Source: Gamarada debralockiae (lineage: Eukaryota; Ascomycota; Leotiomycetes; Helotiales; Hyphodiscaceae). Taken from it: a stretch of DNA of 64,000 nt. The position numbers and the translations under genes were made by a program. The DNA lies in the NCBI GenBank assembly GCA_002803225.1, contig NXFV01001992.1, positions 1 to 64,000 on the forward strand, given 5' to 3'. This document shows positions 10,686 through 22,603 of the stretch, piece after piece. The notes under the pieces were generated by a model, which saw only the letters and a list, made by a program, of their open reading frames with translations, had not been told where the DNA came from and did no database searches. How positions within the stretch are numbered: the first letter of the stretch is position 1; every line of letters begins with the position of its first letter.

Positions 10686-12887
10686 ATGTCTTCTTATCCT
10701 GAAGCGCAACTATGTAAGCTCTGCGAGCATGCGTTGTCGAGCCATTGGGTCGCAAAAGACTCCATCCAACTAGGAGATGCCGATCAAGACGAAAATATGA
10801 CCGGAGAAGAAAATGCTAGCAATAGTGGCGATAACACAAGCTTCAGCGAGGGCTTTCGCGATGGTCCAGATTGGGTCACTGTTGTGACTGCAGACGACAC
10901 AACGCCGCGATCGTCAGACACCTACCGATCTCCACCTCACTACAATCTTGCCGACTTAGAGAAATCCGCTAGTCAAGGTTGTTATCTATGCATACTCTTC
11001 TGGGACAATGTCCGTGATAAGATGCGTAACTTAACGGCGGAGAAAGAAGCAGTCTTTGACCGGCTACTCAGTTTCGTCATAGTTCGACCGAGCCATGATG
11101 ACTCTTTCGAGGGAGCAATAGTCCAACTCGAAATAGCTTACTTTGTCGATGGGTTAATAGAGTCAGATGCGTTTGCTATGAGCGTTGGCATCACTCTTTA
11201 CAATCTTTTACGTAAGTTCTAGCCCCGGGGCCATGATTTCGAGCAACTGACAGGGGTATTAGCGGATGAGATTGTCACCGAAGAGACTTTCCAACCTCCG
11301 CTATACTATGAAAGCAACGAAGATCCTCTCATGAGAAGCATTGACCGCATTGGACAGTGGATATCAAAATGCGATAATCATCATCAGGGATGCAAACACG
11401 CAAAACAGTTAAGATATGACTCGTCGGATCCGCGTCGATTGCCTACGAGGTTCTTGCGCCTGGGGCATAACGCAGGAAGCCCAATGGTATCCGTGTGCGA
11501 CACAAAAAATTGCTCGCCGGATACGAAATATGCAGTCCTTAGCCATTGCTAGGGTACGTCGCAACCGGTAAAACTGCTCTCTAAGAACTTCGGACAATTC
11601 AGCCAGAACATCGACTTCTCTTCTTTGCCACAAACATTTCAAGACGCTATCCTTCTGTCTTTGGCATTAGGCGTCGAATACTTATGGATCGATTCACTCT
11701 GCATCATCCAAGATTCCCGCGACGATTGGCTCCACGAGGCCTCTTTTATGTGCTCTGTATATTCAAACTCCTGGATAAGCTTCGCAGCAACATCCTCTCG
11801 AGATGGAACTGGCGGCTTGTTCCACAGAAGCGCGCTAGTTAAAAATTGTGTGATCAACGCAACATGGACAGGTTTACCGCCTGGAATGTATCTTTGTTTT
11901 GATGAAACAGCATGGCAACGACGTGTCGGAAATGCACCGTTGAACCAGCGAGGTTGGGTTTTGCAAGAACGACTGCTGTCGCCGAGGACGCTTCATTGCG
12001 CTTATGACCAAATGTGGTGGAATTGTCGAGATGCGCCGAATTGCTGCGAAACGTTTCCGACGGGGACGCTAATACCGACCTGGACAACGTCTTCGCTGGC
12101 CCATCTGCATGAATTTGACAGTGATGATTTTGTGTCCTGGAATGAAGCGTGGTTAAACATTGTGCGATCTTACACAAAGACAAAGTTGACCTATGGATCG
12201 GATAAGCTCATGGCCTTTGCTGGTATCGCACAAGAAGCGAAAAGGTCCAGAGGTCTTCCAGGCACTGACTACCTCGCTGGCTTGTGGCGGAATGATCTTC
12301 TCGTTGATCTGCTTTGGCGAATGGCAGATACGGGAAGACGCGAGACAAAGCCATACTGCGCACCGTCGTGGTCTTGGGCATCCGTCGATGGAGATGTGTA
12401 TTTCCATGCCTCAGAGAAGAGATTGCAGGCAAGAGAGAACATGGTCGCCAGTATCCTGGAGAGCCACACGTCCACTAACAATGGATGGTTTGGTCCAGTT
12501 TCTGACGGATGGCTTAAGATCTCTGGGCCAATCTTCGATATTACGCTTAGCGGTGTAGACACATCTAGGCCTGAAGAGCCCTCCCTTCAGGAACTTTCTT
12601 TAAGTGATGAGCACTTCACCAGTGATAACAGTTTCACTGAAGCTTTAGACCACGAAGGGTTGTACAATAACTGGCCGGCAGCCGGTAGGCAGCTTCATTA
12701 TGCATGCTTGAAAGCCACATCCCAACCAGTAAGTAATGACAGAGGATATGAATCGGAAGGACTTATACTTGAGCATGCTTCAGGAAAGAATGATGGCTAT
12801 CGCCGTATTGGATGGCTCCGGGTATTCCATGAAACTCCGTGGGCAATAGCTTGTCAACCATATAAGAGAACTTATATACTATGGTAA
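10686..12887 (+). pseudogene. HET-domain (heterokaryon incompatibility) gene with one premature stop
   Basis: Exon 1 is 10686-11211 and exon 2 11263-12887; the intron 11212-11262 (GTAAGT, CAACTGAC branch, TAG) keeps the frame. HET landmarks are present: an N-terminal CELC-like region (GCYLCILFWDNV), YAVLSHC, the segment LWIDSLCIIQDS, SWISFAATSS, RGWVLQERLLSPRTLHC and later APSWSWASVDG. HET proteins act in non-self recognition and trigger cell death after hyphal fusion. The only lesion is TAG at 11550-11552, where the family motif SHCWG requires Trp (TGG). The frame is otherwise open for more than 440 codons beyond it, so the gene died recently, or the base is a sequence error or strain polymorphism. 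A silent rescue by splicing is unlikely: no donor/acceptor pair brackets the stop. Confidence 0.85.
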
Positions 12888-14004
12888 TAAAGATATAAAA
12901 TTAGCAACAATTATTAAAAGTCTATTACAACGTCTATGACAGCTTAAGAGGAAAGAAAATGTCAATTCAACTATTAACAATCTAAGTAAGAGAACAGGAT
13001 AAAGAGAGAAGAAGAATGGGGGAAGAGAGAAGCTCTCCTTAAATAACAGGGGGCTCGCTTAGAGCTAGTCACGTGCGCTGTCTCGGAGCTGGTGTTTCCC
13101 CAGCAAGTAGGGAAACTGGACAGTGTAGCGCGGCAGAATCCGCACCAGCGTCTTGACATTACGCCGAGTCGTATAAAACGGTGTAAGTACCGGTAGACTT
13201 AAGTGAAACTGAGCAGACTTGGACCGAAGCTGAGCTGGGCCTGAGCCAAGCCTGAGCAAAGGTGGCGGTGATCACGTGAGATAAAGAGTTAGGGAAGTGT
13301 GGACATTCCGGTGGTACAACAAAGAAACTTGAGGGCAATTTGTCGCAGAGCTTTGTCGAACAAGATTCAGGGGAGAAAAGGAGTGACGTATCCTCCACGT
13401 GAGATAATTTTTTTCAAGGGTCACACTCACTGTCGCAAGCTGGCCAATCCAACAGCATCCCTACAACCACCGTGGGGCGCAATTGATTCACGCCTGGTGG
13501 TCATCGTCGCCGGGGCTCTGCCGCATGATTACAGGGGTCATCGATTCATTTCGCCCTCGAATTTTATTGTGTTTGGACGCGAACATTATCCAGAGACGCG
13601 ACTGTCAACACATTCCCCCAACAACGAAACATCTACGACGACGTCCTTCGAAGCCCCTATCTCTGCATATATCGACCTGTTAGGATATTTGATTGACCGT
13701 ATACGAAGAGCAACCTTGGTTGTCGCATCCGGACCCCGGAAGGAAACGCAGCAGTTGCCTGTGACGATACGAATCACCTCTCTTCGACCAACGAAAAGAA
13801 TTGTGATGACCAGCTGGGCTTATTGAGTGGATACCCAAATAAGTCCTCGATGATTCGCACTCTGGAATACAACTCTAGACAGTCGTCGAGCCGAATATCG
13901 GATAGAACGCCAGAACTGGGTAGCAAAGATACGCAAGCGGCGAAAGGGGTGTAGTCACTGGGGATAGCCACTTGGAGCCAGTCGGGCATCAAATATACAC
14001 AAAG
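12888..14004. other. Intergenic region upstream of the kinesin gene, with an LTR-like unit
   Basis: No supported gene; several overlapping frames of 60-175 codons on both strands lack family features. Positions 12960-13158 look like a solo LTR (own entry). The rest should include the kinesin promoter. Confidence 0.4.
12960..13158 (-). repeat. Possible solo LTR
   Basis: A 199-base unit starting TGTCAA (12960) and ending TTGACA (13153-13158), the short inverted ends expected of an LTR. Read on the minus strand it contains TTATTTAAGG followed by a CT-rich run, a usual LTR promoter layout. The flanking five bases do not match, so no target duplication supports it. Confidence 0.35.
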
Positions 14005-17000
14005 ATGGCGCCGGCAGGTGGAGGAAATATCAAGGTGGTGGTGAGAGTGCGACCTTTCAATGGCAGAGGTATGTTTGAACATTTGCGGCTCGAGCCTCCT
14101 CTGCTTCTGGAGCCTCAACTAATGTACCAATGCAGAAATCGATCGCGGAGCAAAATGCATTGTCCAAATGAAAGATGCGCAGACGATCCTCATCCCACCG
14201 CCCGATGCCGAAGAACGAATTAGATCCGGGAAAGGAGGGGTGAAAGATGCTGGGCAGAAGGTTTTCGCATTTGATAAATCATACTGGTCTTTCGACAAGA
14301 ACGATTCAAATTATGCCGGACAAGATAATCTACATACAGATCTTGGGAAACCGCTGTTGGACAATGCGTTTCAGGGATATAACAACTGTATCTTTGCCTA
14401 TGGACAAACTGGATCCGGAAAGTCATACTCTATGATGGGATATGGAAAAGAAGCTGGAGTCATCCCCAAAATTTGCCAGGATATGTTTGAACGTATTGGG
14501 GAAATGCAACAGGACAAAAACTTAAGATGTACGGTGGAGGTGTCATATTTGGAAATTTATAACGAGCGAGTTCGAGATCTTCTGAACCCTTCTACCAAAG
14601 GCAATCTCAAGGTTCGAGAACATCCATCCACTGGACCATACGTCGAAGATTTGGCAAAGCTGGTTGTCAGTAGCTTCAACGAGATCGAGCATTTGATGGA
14701 CGAGGGAAACAAGGCCCGCACGGTTGCAGCAACGAACATGAACGAGACAAGTAGTCGAAGTCACGCAGTATTTACGCTTACTTTGACCCAAAAACGACAC
14801 GATGTCGAGACCAACATGGCCATGGAGAAAGTTGCCAAAATCAGTCTTGTGGATCTTGCGGGTTCCGAACGAGCGACTTCTACTGGTGCAACTGGAGCGC
14901 GACTCAAAGAAGGTGCCGAAATCAACAGATCTCTGTCTACTCTGGGTCGAGTCATTGCTGCATTGGCAGATCTGTCGGACAAGAAAAAGAAACTTTCTGG
15001 GAAAGGAAGTCAAGTGCCATATCGAGACAGTGTCTTGACATGGCTGCTGAAAGATTCTCTGGGAGGAAATAGTATGACGGCCATGATAGCTGCCATCAGT
15101 CCTGCAGACATAAATTTCGACGAAACTCTCAGTACCCTTCGGTATGCCGACAGTGCGAAGAGAATCAAGAACCACGCTGTTGTGAACGAAGACGCCAACG
15201 CCCGCATGATCCGTGAGCTGAAAGAAGAGCTGGCTACTCTACGAAGTAAGCTTAGTGGTGGCGGTGGAGGAGCGACTGAGGAGGTTTATGCCGAAGGGAC
15301 ACCGTTGGATCAACAAATGGTCAGTATTCTGCAGTCAGATGGCAGCGTCAAGAAGGTCTCGAAAGCGGAAATTGCAGAGCAGCTCAGCCAGAGCGAGAAA
15401 CTGTACTCGGATCTCAACCAAACCTGGGAGCAGAAGTTGCAGAAGACGGAAGAAATCCACAAGGAACGAGAGGCAGCACTAGAGGAATTGGGAATCAGTA
15501 TCGAAAAGGGATTTGTTGGTCTGCATACCCCGAAAAGGATGCCACATCTTGTCAATCTGTCGGACGATCCTCTGCTTGCTGAATGTTTGGTCTACAATCT
15601 CAAGCCTGGAACGACCACCGTTGGTAATGTCGACACGAATGCTGCACATGCCTCGGAAATTCGCCTGAACGGCACACGAATTCTCCACGAACATTGCACA
15701 TTTGAAAATATCGATAACAAAGTGACATTGGTGCCGAAAGATGGAGCAGCTGTCATGGTGAACGGAAAGCGAATCGTTGAACCAACCAAACTACGAAGCG
15801 GTTTCCGTGTTATTCTTGGAGATTTCCACATTTTTCGATTTAACAACCCCCTGGAGGCGAAAGCAGAAAGAGCGGAGCAGAGTTTATTACGGCATTCTAT
15901 CACTGCAAGTCAGCTGCAGGACTACGATAAAGTATCGCCCTCACCAAGTCCTAGACCTGGACATGAGAGATCGTTCAGCAAAGCGACATCCGAGGCCGAT
16001 TGGGAGAGCAGCCGACCTGAGTCCCCAATGCCATTTGGACGAAGTCGAGATTCGGATTGGTCTTTTGCGAGACGTGAAGCTGCGGGTGCCATTCTTGGAA
16101 CAGATCAGAAGATCGCTGGACTCACCGATGAGGAGCTCAATATTCTATTTGAAGATGTCCAGAGAGCGAGAGCTGAGCGGGCGGGCAGAGATATGGATGA
16201 TGACCTGGATTCGAACACCTCATATCCCGTGCGGGAAAAGTACATGTCGAATGGTACACTAGACAATTTCTCCCTCGATACTGCATTGACGATGCCATCG
16301 ACGCCCAAGCAAGGCGAGGTTGAGGATAAGATGCGAGAAGTCCGCGAAGAGATGCAAGTTCAATTAGACAAGCAGAAAGAAGAATATCAGGACCAGCTCA
16401 AGTCCGCCGAAGCTGCAAATGTCGAAGTTGAGGAAATCAAGAAGGAGAAGGCGAGAATGGAGGAAAGTCTGCGAGAGGTCAAAGAAGAAATGCTCAGGCA
16501 ATTGGAAACTCAACGGAAAGAGTTTGAAGAACGCCTGCTACAAATAGACCCATCGAAGAAACCCAAAGGCCCTACACCGCTGTCTGAGACCGAGATCGCG
16601 ATCGCCCAGAAGGTTGTTACGCACTGGCGAGGTCGAAGATATGTCCGTATGGCAGAAGCGGTGCTACAATCTGCTGCCAATCTCAAAGAAGCCCAAATCA
16701 TGAGCCAGGAAATGGATGAGAGTGTCGTCTTCCAATTTACCATAGTCGATATTGGACACGACATATGCTCCTCGTACGACATGGTATTGAATGGGATTTC
16801 CGGAGAGGGTGACGATTTTTTCCTTGAGGGTGTAATGAAGCCTGTGGTTGGTGTTCGAGTCATCGATTACAGGAACAGTGTTGTGCATCTGTGGAGCTTG
16901 GAGAAGCTTCAAGATCGAGTCCGACTCATGAGGCAAATGCATCAGTACTTAGATCGACCGGAGTATTTGCAGCATTTCCAACTCGACAATCCATTCATGG

Positions 17001-18988
17001 AGACATGCATGCCCCAATATACCCATGTTGGAGATGTTGATGTTCCTTTGGCTGCCGTCTTCGAGAGTCGAGTCCAGGACTTCAGTCTCGACGTTCTCTC
17101 GCCTTTCACATCGCATGTCATTGGCATCATCAAGTTGTCGCTGGAACCTTCTTCAGCCCGAGCGCCGTCAAGTACATTGAAGTTTAATGTAGTGATGCAC
17201 GATATGGTCGGTTTCGCGGAGCGAGAAGGCACTGAGGTCCACGCTCAACTCTTCCTACCTGGAATCTCGGAGGAGGGTGGTGTTACGACAACTCAAATGA
17301 TCAAAGACTTCGATGAAGGACCAATCCGATTCGAAAGTGTTCATAGCATGAGTGTACCCATGTTCGGCCCAACCGATGTCTCACTTCGAGTAGCCATCTT
17401 CGCCAAAGTCTCCTCCATGCATCTGGACAAGCTGCTGAGTTGGGATGATATGCGAGACAATGTTCCCAGGCCTCAACAGAAACGGAAAAACGCTCGAATC
17501 GCAGAATCCCAATTCTACACAGAAGAGAAACACGACGTCTTCGCCCGGATACAAATTCTCGAGCTTGCTGAGAATGGGGACTATGTTCCTGTTGAGGTGA
17601 TTCAGACCAGCGACCTGGATAAGGGATCTTACCAGCTTCATCAAGGGCTCCAACGCCGAATAGCGGTCAACTTGACCCATAGCTCTGGCGATGCTCTACC
17701 ATGGCAAGATGTGTCCGGTCTCCGAGTTGGCCGCATACAACTTGTTGATCATGTCGGCAAGACGCCTGATCTCAGCTCCCCATCTCCTGAGATTCCTCTC
17801 AAAGTCATCTCGAATCCAATCGTCAAGACGAATGCCAATGGAACGAGCAATGTTACTATAATCGGCCAATGGGATTCAAGTGCACACGCTTCACTTCTGC
17901 TGGACCGCGTCACAGCAGACAAGTACAAAGTCCAAATGTCGATACTGTGGGACGTCACATCCGTCAAGCTCGCAGATCCAATGAAATTCTCCATCGATGT
18001 CTGCTCTCAGGTCGTCTCTCGATCCTACGTCCGATCGACTTCAATGTTCGCATCATTATGGCAAAGTGTTCGGATCGTGCATTCCATGAGTGGAGTGTTC
18101 TCTGTATCGCTACGCCCTATGCCTGTGAAGCGTGCTGGCGACTTGTGGCGGATGAACACCCAGAACGATTATGTGAAGGGTGAAGAAGGTCTCACGACGT
18201 GGACGCCAAGAGGAGTGAGCTTGATACGAGATTACATTGCCGCAAAACGGCGGAGACAACGTCTTGCAGAACTCGATGCCGCACAACCTCTGCTCAGCAA
18301 GATCGACTTCCCTAAACCTTCGACTGCGCTCACCCATGTCGATACCACTGAGTCCGACGAAGAGCAAACCCTTTCCGAACACCAAACCGCTCTTCTAAAC
18401 AAATACCTGAAGCTTTGGAAACTTTGTCACGACCCAATTACCAGTATACTCACTCCCTCGAATGTTGAGCCTCCCACGAACGGCGTGCCTTCCAACCCCT
18501 CCAGAACCATTGAGGACAACCAACCCGACCACTCACCTCAATACATCGCAACCATCGCTCCCGTCCCCAAGAACGCCACAATCCTCAAAGGTGGCTATCT
18601 TCTGACACCAAGCGCAGATAGTTCGCGCTGGGTCCGCCGCTTCGTCGAGCTTCGTCGTCCATACATGCACATTCACTCCGTGCCCGACGGCGAAGAAATC
18701 TGCATCGTGAGCCTCCGAAACAGTCGCGTAGACCACTCGCCTCAAATCGCCAAACTCCTTCAACGAGATCGCGGCGGCACAAACGGCGAAGGCTCCAACG
18801 GACGGAGGGGGAGAGCAGGCGAAAGACAGGGAGAAGAAAGTGTGTTTGCGATTTATGGCACGGATAATACGTGGTTGTTTAAGGCGAGGAATGAGCGAGA
18901 GAAGGTGGAGTGGATTTTTAAGATCGATCAGGCGTATTTTGGGGGTGGTAGTGGGAGCGGGAGTGGTGAGGATGAGGATTTTAGGTAG
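14005..18988 (+). CDS. uncA: Kinesin-3 motor protein (UncA/KIF1A type)
   Basis: Exon 1 is 14005-14068 and exon 2 14136-18988; the intron 14069-14135 (GTATGT, AACTAATG branch, CAG) joins RPFNGR to EIDRGAKC. The product is about 1638 residues, the size of fungal UncA. The motor domain (about 4-370) has the P-loop GQTGSGKS (111-118), switch I NETSSRSH (from 224) and switch II DLAGSE (from 261). A neck/coiled-coil region follows, then an FHA domain (about 490-590), further coiled coil and KIF1B-like and DUF3694-like regions. The C-terminal PH domain begins around 1500 (ATILKGGYLL) and runs through KARNEREKVEWIFKID. Members carry early endosomes and vesicles to microtubule plus ends, and UncA prefers detyrosinated or modified tracks. 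The short N-terminal exon is required for the first motor strand. Confidence 0.95.
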
Positions 18989-19523
18989 AGAAGGGAGGAG
19001 GGAAAGAGATTTCTTTTGTTGATGGGAGACACAATAGCATGGGAAGGTGTTTCGGATGATGACATCTATGGAGTATGATACCCATGTTCACCTATAATGT
19101 ATTACAGTATCTCTTTTGTTTAGAAAGCTGCATGAAGCAGATATAGAAATGACGTTCCTTTTCGGATACATAACCCGGTCATCATATAATCAGCCACCGT
19201 TTGTGCTGGCAGAAGCCGAGCTGAAAGATGCCCGGCAGAGCGACCCTCACTTCTCTCTTTCTTTAACGTCCTCGTTGAGTTTTTGTGATTCTGCTGTCAG
19301 CATCTTGAGGCCTCACTGAGATTGTTGGCGCTTGTTTTATCGTTGCGATTTGCTTTATCATTTGTTTATCTGAACACTGGTATGGGGCTTGCGTGACGAG
19401 GCTGAGGGCTCTATCACGTGTGGTTAGTTCGAGTCTTGGTTCAATCTAGTTGCCAGAATGGAAAAGGGGAAAATGCAGGACGAGGAAATAGCTTCTCCTC
19501 GATCGACACATAATGTAGAGGTA
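18989..19523. other. Intergenic, kinesin 3' flank
   Basis: No gene supported. The first 150 bases should hold the kinesin 3' UTR and polyadenylation site; the rest is unremarkable up to the TA that precedes the inverted terminus at 19524. Confidence 0.4.
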
Positions 19524-19620
19524 CAGTAGAAATCGAAATCGGCTTCACGCTTGAAAACTCAAATCATTTAATGTTGACCCACTTTTTCTTGGTACACTAG
19601 CACCATTATTGCTAGTTGAA
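19524..19620 (+). repeat. Left inverted terminus of the 7-kb block
   Basis: 97 bases beginning CAGTAGAAATCGAAATCGGC after TA, ending CTAGTTGAA. It aligns by eye with the reverse complement of 26483-26571, with one ~8-base gap and roughly three quarters identity. The core CGAAATCGGCTTCAC is identical. Confidence 0.6.
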
Positions 19621-20277
19621 AGCCGATCCTAGAAATCTGCCAACCCTGGTAGATGTCGAACAACACTCCATTGCACGAACGTCTAGAAGTCCCTCCGCTA
19701 CACAGGAGCTAGTATTGGTGCCGAGTATCAAGAATGGCCCTTCCAAGGCTTCCTCAAACGTACGAGGATCGAGAAAAAGACGACGTATAATCTCGAGTTC
19801 CAGTTGCTAAATATCCCGGAGCACCTCCATTGCCCAATCCCCGTTGAGACGTTCGGTACTCGTTCTAGTCAGGAGACGTCAGCAGAGCCTGTAACACGTC
19901 AGAGGCTACTTTACATTCCAAGATCAACGCTGCAGTTGCTTGTATAGCGTTCCCATATCGACCACCATTGACTGACTCCGCCCACGACTCCAACTACGCC
20001 GACTCGTAGAGATAGGGTGACTTAGAAGTCCTTCCGGTTCAAGAGACTGCTGGCAAAAATATATATGGAGAATTAGGTGGTGAAGATAAGTGAATATATG
20101 TGTTCATTAATTCTCATTCTGTCGCTAAAACAAAAAAGCAATAAAATATTAAATCTATACCAGGTATTTAACAGTGCGTAACATTAATACGAAACCATGA
20201 TTTTCCAAGGCTTTTCCTCCCACATTACCTCTTCGCCAAAGACATCTTATTTTCCAACAGCCCCAACTCACTTTCTT
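19621..20277. other. No gene seen
   Basis: A 64-codon frame (19616-19810) ending in a basic and Ser-rich tail (RKRRRIISSSSC) adjoins the left terminus and could be a transposase scrap, but nothing identifies it. The rest is the 3' flank of the minus-strand SUR7-like gene. Confidence 0.35.
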
Positions 20278-21317
20278 TTATTCCTTGTCCCTAATCTGTG
20301 TTTCATGTATCTGTTCCGGCCTGCGCAAAGCGTTCATTAAAAGCCAACTGCCGCATTTTGGTTTCCTATAAAGTGTGATTTTATCGCCCTTAAATGTCCA
20401 AAGCTCGAAACGCCACTCAACAAGCATCAGCACGAACACCACAAACATGGCAACAAAGGTACTCCATGTTAGACCCAAGAATCCTAATTGGTATGGAACA
20501 ATTGAAGCCCCAAGCTGAGAGCGTGAGGAAAAGATTTGACTTGTTACTAGGCCAGCGTTGATACTGAAGAAGATGCAGGAGAGCTGTGTTTAGTTAGTAG
20601 GAGTTCCTAATGCTTGTGTGGAAGCGAGGGGGGGAGGTGGAAGTTGGAAGAGGGAAAGGGGAAAGAACGGCATACGAATGACCACAGCACACAATAACCA
20701 TTCAGCCTCCTAATACCCGCCCACGTATACGGTATGGTAATCGCAGCCGAGAGACCAGTCACCTGGCCTACCTGCCACAGAGAGTACCACGGCCGAGTAT
20801 TATAGCGTGATCCAGGAATATCATTAGCGAGGGCTTGTACACTGGGATTCAATTCCTTCCGCAGCAGGTCGTTGAGGATAAAGGTATAGCCGGCGCTTTG
20901 GGTTGTACATGTTATATTGATCTTCTTCGGAGTGAGAAAAGATGGGTTGCTGCTGGAGACGGTGAAGAATCCAGAGCAGGTGCGGAGATAGTGCATTGAG
21001 TACCAGTCTTTTCCCCCGAGGTACTGGGTAAGGGACGGTGGGTGAGTGACTCCGGGAGGGAGGAGAGAGCTGATGTTCTCTGAGAGCGCAGGCGTAGAGG
21101 AGTTGTAGTACTCGTTCATGCCTAGGGACGAGGTATTGAACTGCAAATAAGGTGTTATCATTACTGCATCATACAGAAGATGTCAGGAGAGATGCCTTAC
21201 AGTTAGGATTGCAGCATTCTCCATGGCGTCCCCATCTATGCCCGCAAGGAAAGTCACTAGGCAAAGGATGAGGGCCGCAAGACAAACGAACCAAGCGACA
21301 AACGGAATGTAGCGCAT
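20278..21317 (-). CDS. SUR7/PalI-family four-helix membrane protein
   Basis: Three exons on the minus strand: 21317-21201, 21140-20676 and 20583-20278, all joined in phase 0 across introns of 60 and 92 bases (GTAAGG...CAG and GTATGC...CAG). The product is 295 residues. TM1 is at the N-terminus (VAWFVCLAALILCLVTFLAG). A long extracytosolic loop holds NTSS/NISS sequons and a YLRTCSGFF segment. TM2 is near AAITIPYTWAGI, TM3 around LSCIFFSINAGLV, and TM4 is WSTFVAMFVVFVLMLV. A charged 45-residue tail follows. This layout matches the SUR7/PalI family (eisosome-associated or pH-signalling plasma-membrane proteins). It lies inside the TIR-bounded block yet looks intact. Confidence 0.75.
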
Positions 21318-22017
21318 GTTGAAATTGATCAATCAAACAGCAACCGATGATATCGAAGTAGAAATTGAATTGAAGAAACTTCGCTCGTTCTCACCGTCAC
21401 AATAACAGGATTAAATATTTCAGAAATTTGGAACACAACGGAAGGATATTGAAAACAGTGGCGAATTCAGCTGGCTGAAATGGCTCAAACCGTGCCGATT
21501 GCCCAGTTCAAATGCATCTCCAACATCCACAAAGCATGATCGGACAAGCTGATGGCCCGCCAAGACTAGGGCAGCACAGATGAGGCAGTGTATGCGAATA
21601 CGATCGCAATGATTGGCGATTGGGTGATTTAGCGATTCATGATCTCCGAGCTTTGTTCTTGACGGACTGCATTAGTAGAAAGAGATGATGGTCCACTGTG
21701 TTGGTTGATCTTGATGTTGATATTGCGACACTGAATTACACCGGCGGTCGAATTAATTTGACTTTGTGGCTTTGACATTTTGATTTAATACTCTGGCTGC
21801 GATTTTGAGGTTTCTATTTTAAGCAAGGTGGAGAACGGGAAATACGGTATGCCTTTGGCCCTCTTAAAATCCACACCGATAACAGACGATAATATGCTGG
21901 TTGCAATGTTCTCGTTCTAGTACAAGGAGGTTTCTAGTTCTATGCTTGTAACAAAGGCGAGGCGCTCCGCTCACTTTTGCCTTCTTCTTGTTACTGGAGC
22001 GTGGCATTTATGCCAAT
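21318..22017. other. Upstream region of the SUR7-like gene, no other gene seen
   Basis: It should hold the promoter of the minus-strand gene. A 61-codon frame (21942-22127) runs across the LTR boundary and is rejected. Confidence 0.4.
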
Positions 22018-22245
22018 GCTTGTGTTGGGAAATACCTAAGACTAATATAGTAGTGGCAATAGTGGTGGCAATTAGGGGTGGCGAAGCTTACGAATACAGT
22101 GACTCATACCCTAGTAGTATAGGCTAGAAGGTTCTAGTAGTGAAGGAAATAGGGTATATATAGGGGTCGTAGAACCTGTAGAGTAGAAAGTCAGTCAAGT
22201 TAATATATGCATTTGAACCGGAACCTTAGAAAACCCAACAGCTTG
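22018..22245. mobile_element. Solo LTR of a Copia-like retrotransposon with 5-bp target duplication
   Basis: The LTR is 22023-22240 (218 bases). It begins TGTTGGGAAA and ends AAAACCCAACA, so the termini TGTTGGG/CCCAACA are inverted. It contains GGTATATATAGGGG, a TATA-type promoter (about 22152). Direct duplications GCTTG lie at 22018-22022 and 22241-22245. No internal retroelement sequence is attached, so LTR-LTR recombination removed the body. Copia-like is inferred from the TGTTGG start and short length. Confidence 0.85.
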
Positions 22246-22603
22246 TTCGTGCCCCTGTATCATCCCTCCCCATTCCCCCCTCGCTGGGTGACAAGTTGGA
22301 TAAAGATTGACGTATTGTATAAACAGGAAGTATAGTAGCTAGCGTATCACCAGGGTTCTACCCTGGTTTGCGACCTTGATCATTGTATAGTTTAACCCCA
22401 AGGGAGGTAGGAGCGTATAAATATAACAATCCACTAATTTATCTGAAGTACGGTGTTTCTCTATACGTTATCGTAAGTATTCCATGTCGCCAGTAGTGAA
22501 TATAGCAGCGAATACACGTCCGCGTGGCATGCAAATGTAGGCAAATATGGATCCAAGGGGAGCAAGGCAGAGTGCGTAAATAGGTAGACATGTCCTCAAT
22601 GTA
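22246..22603. other. No gene seen
   Basis: Between the solo LTR and the Tc1/mariner copy. A short hairpin CAGGGTTCTACCCTG (22351-22365) is the only structure noted. Confidence 0.4.

Noticed and set aside
13299..13826. 175-codon plus-strand frame upstream of the kinesin
   Set aside because: No domain, odd composition, overlapped by equally open frames on the other strand; treated as chance.
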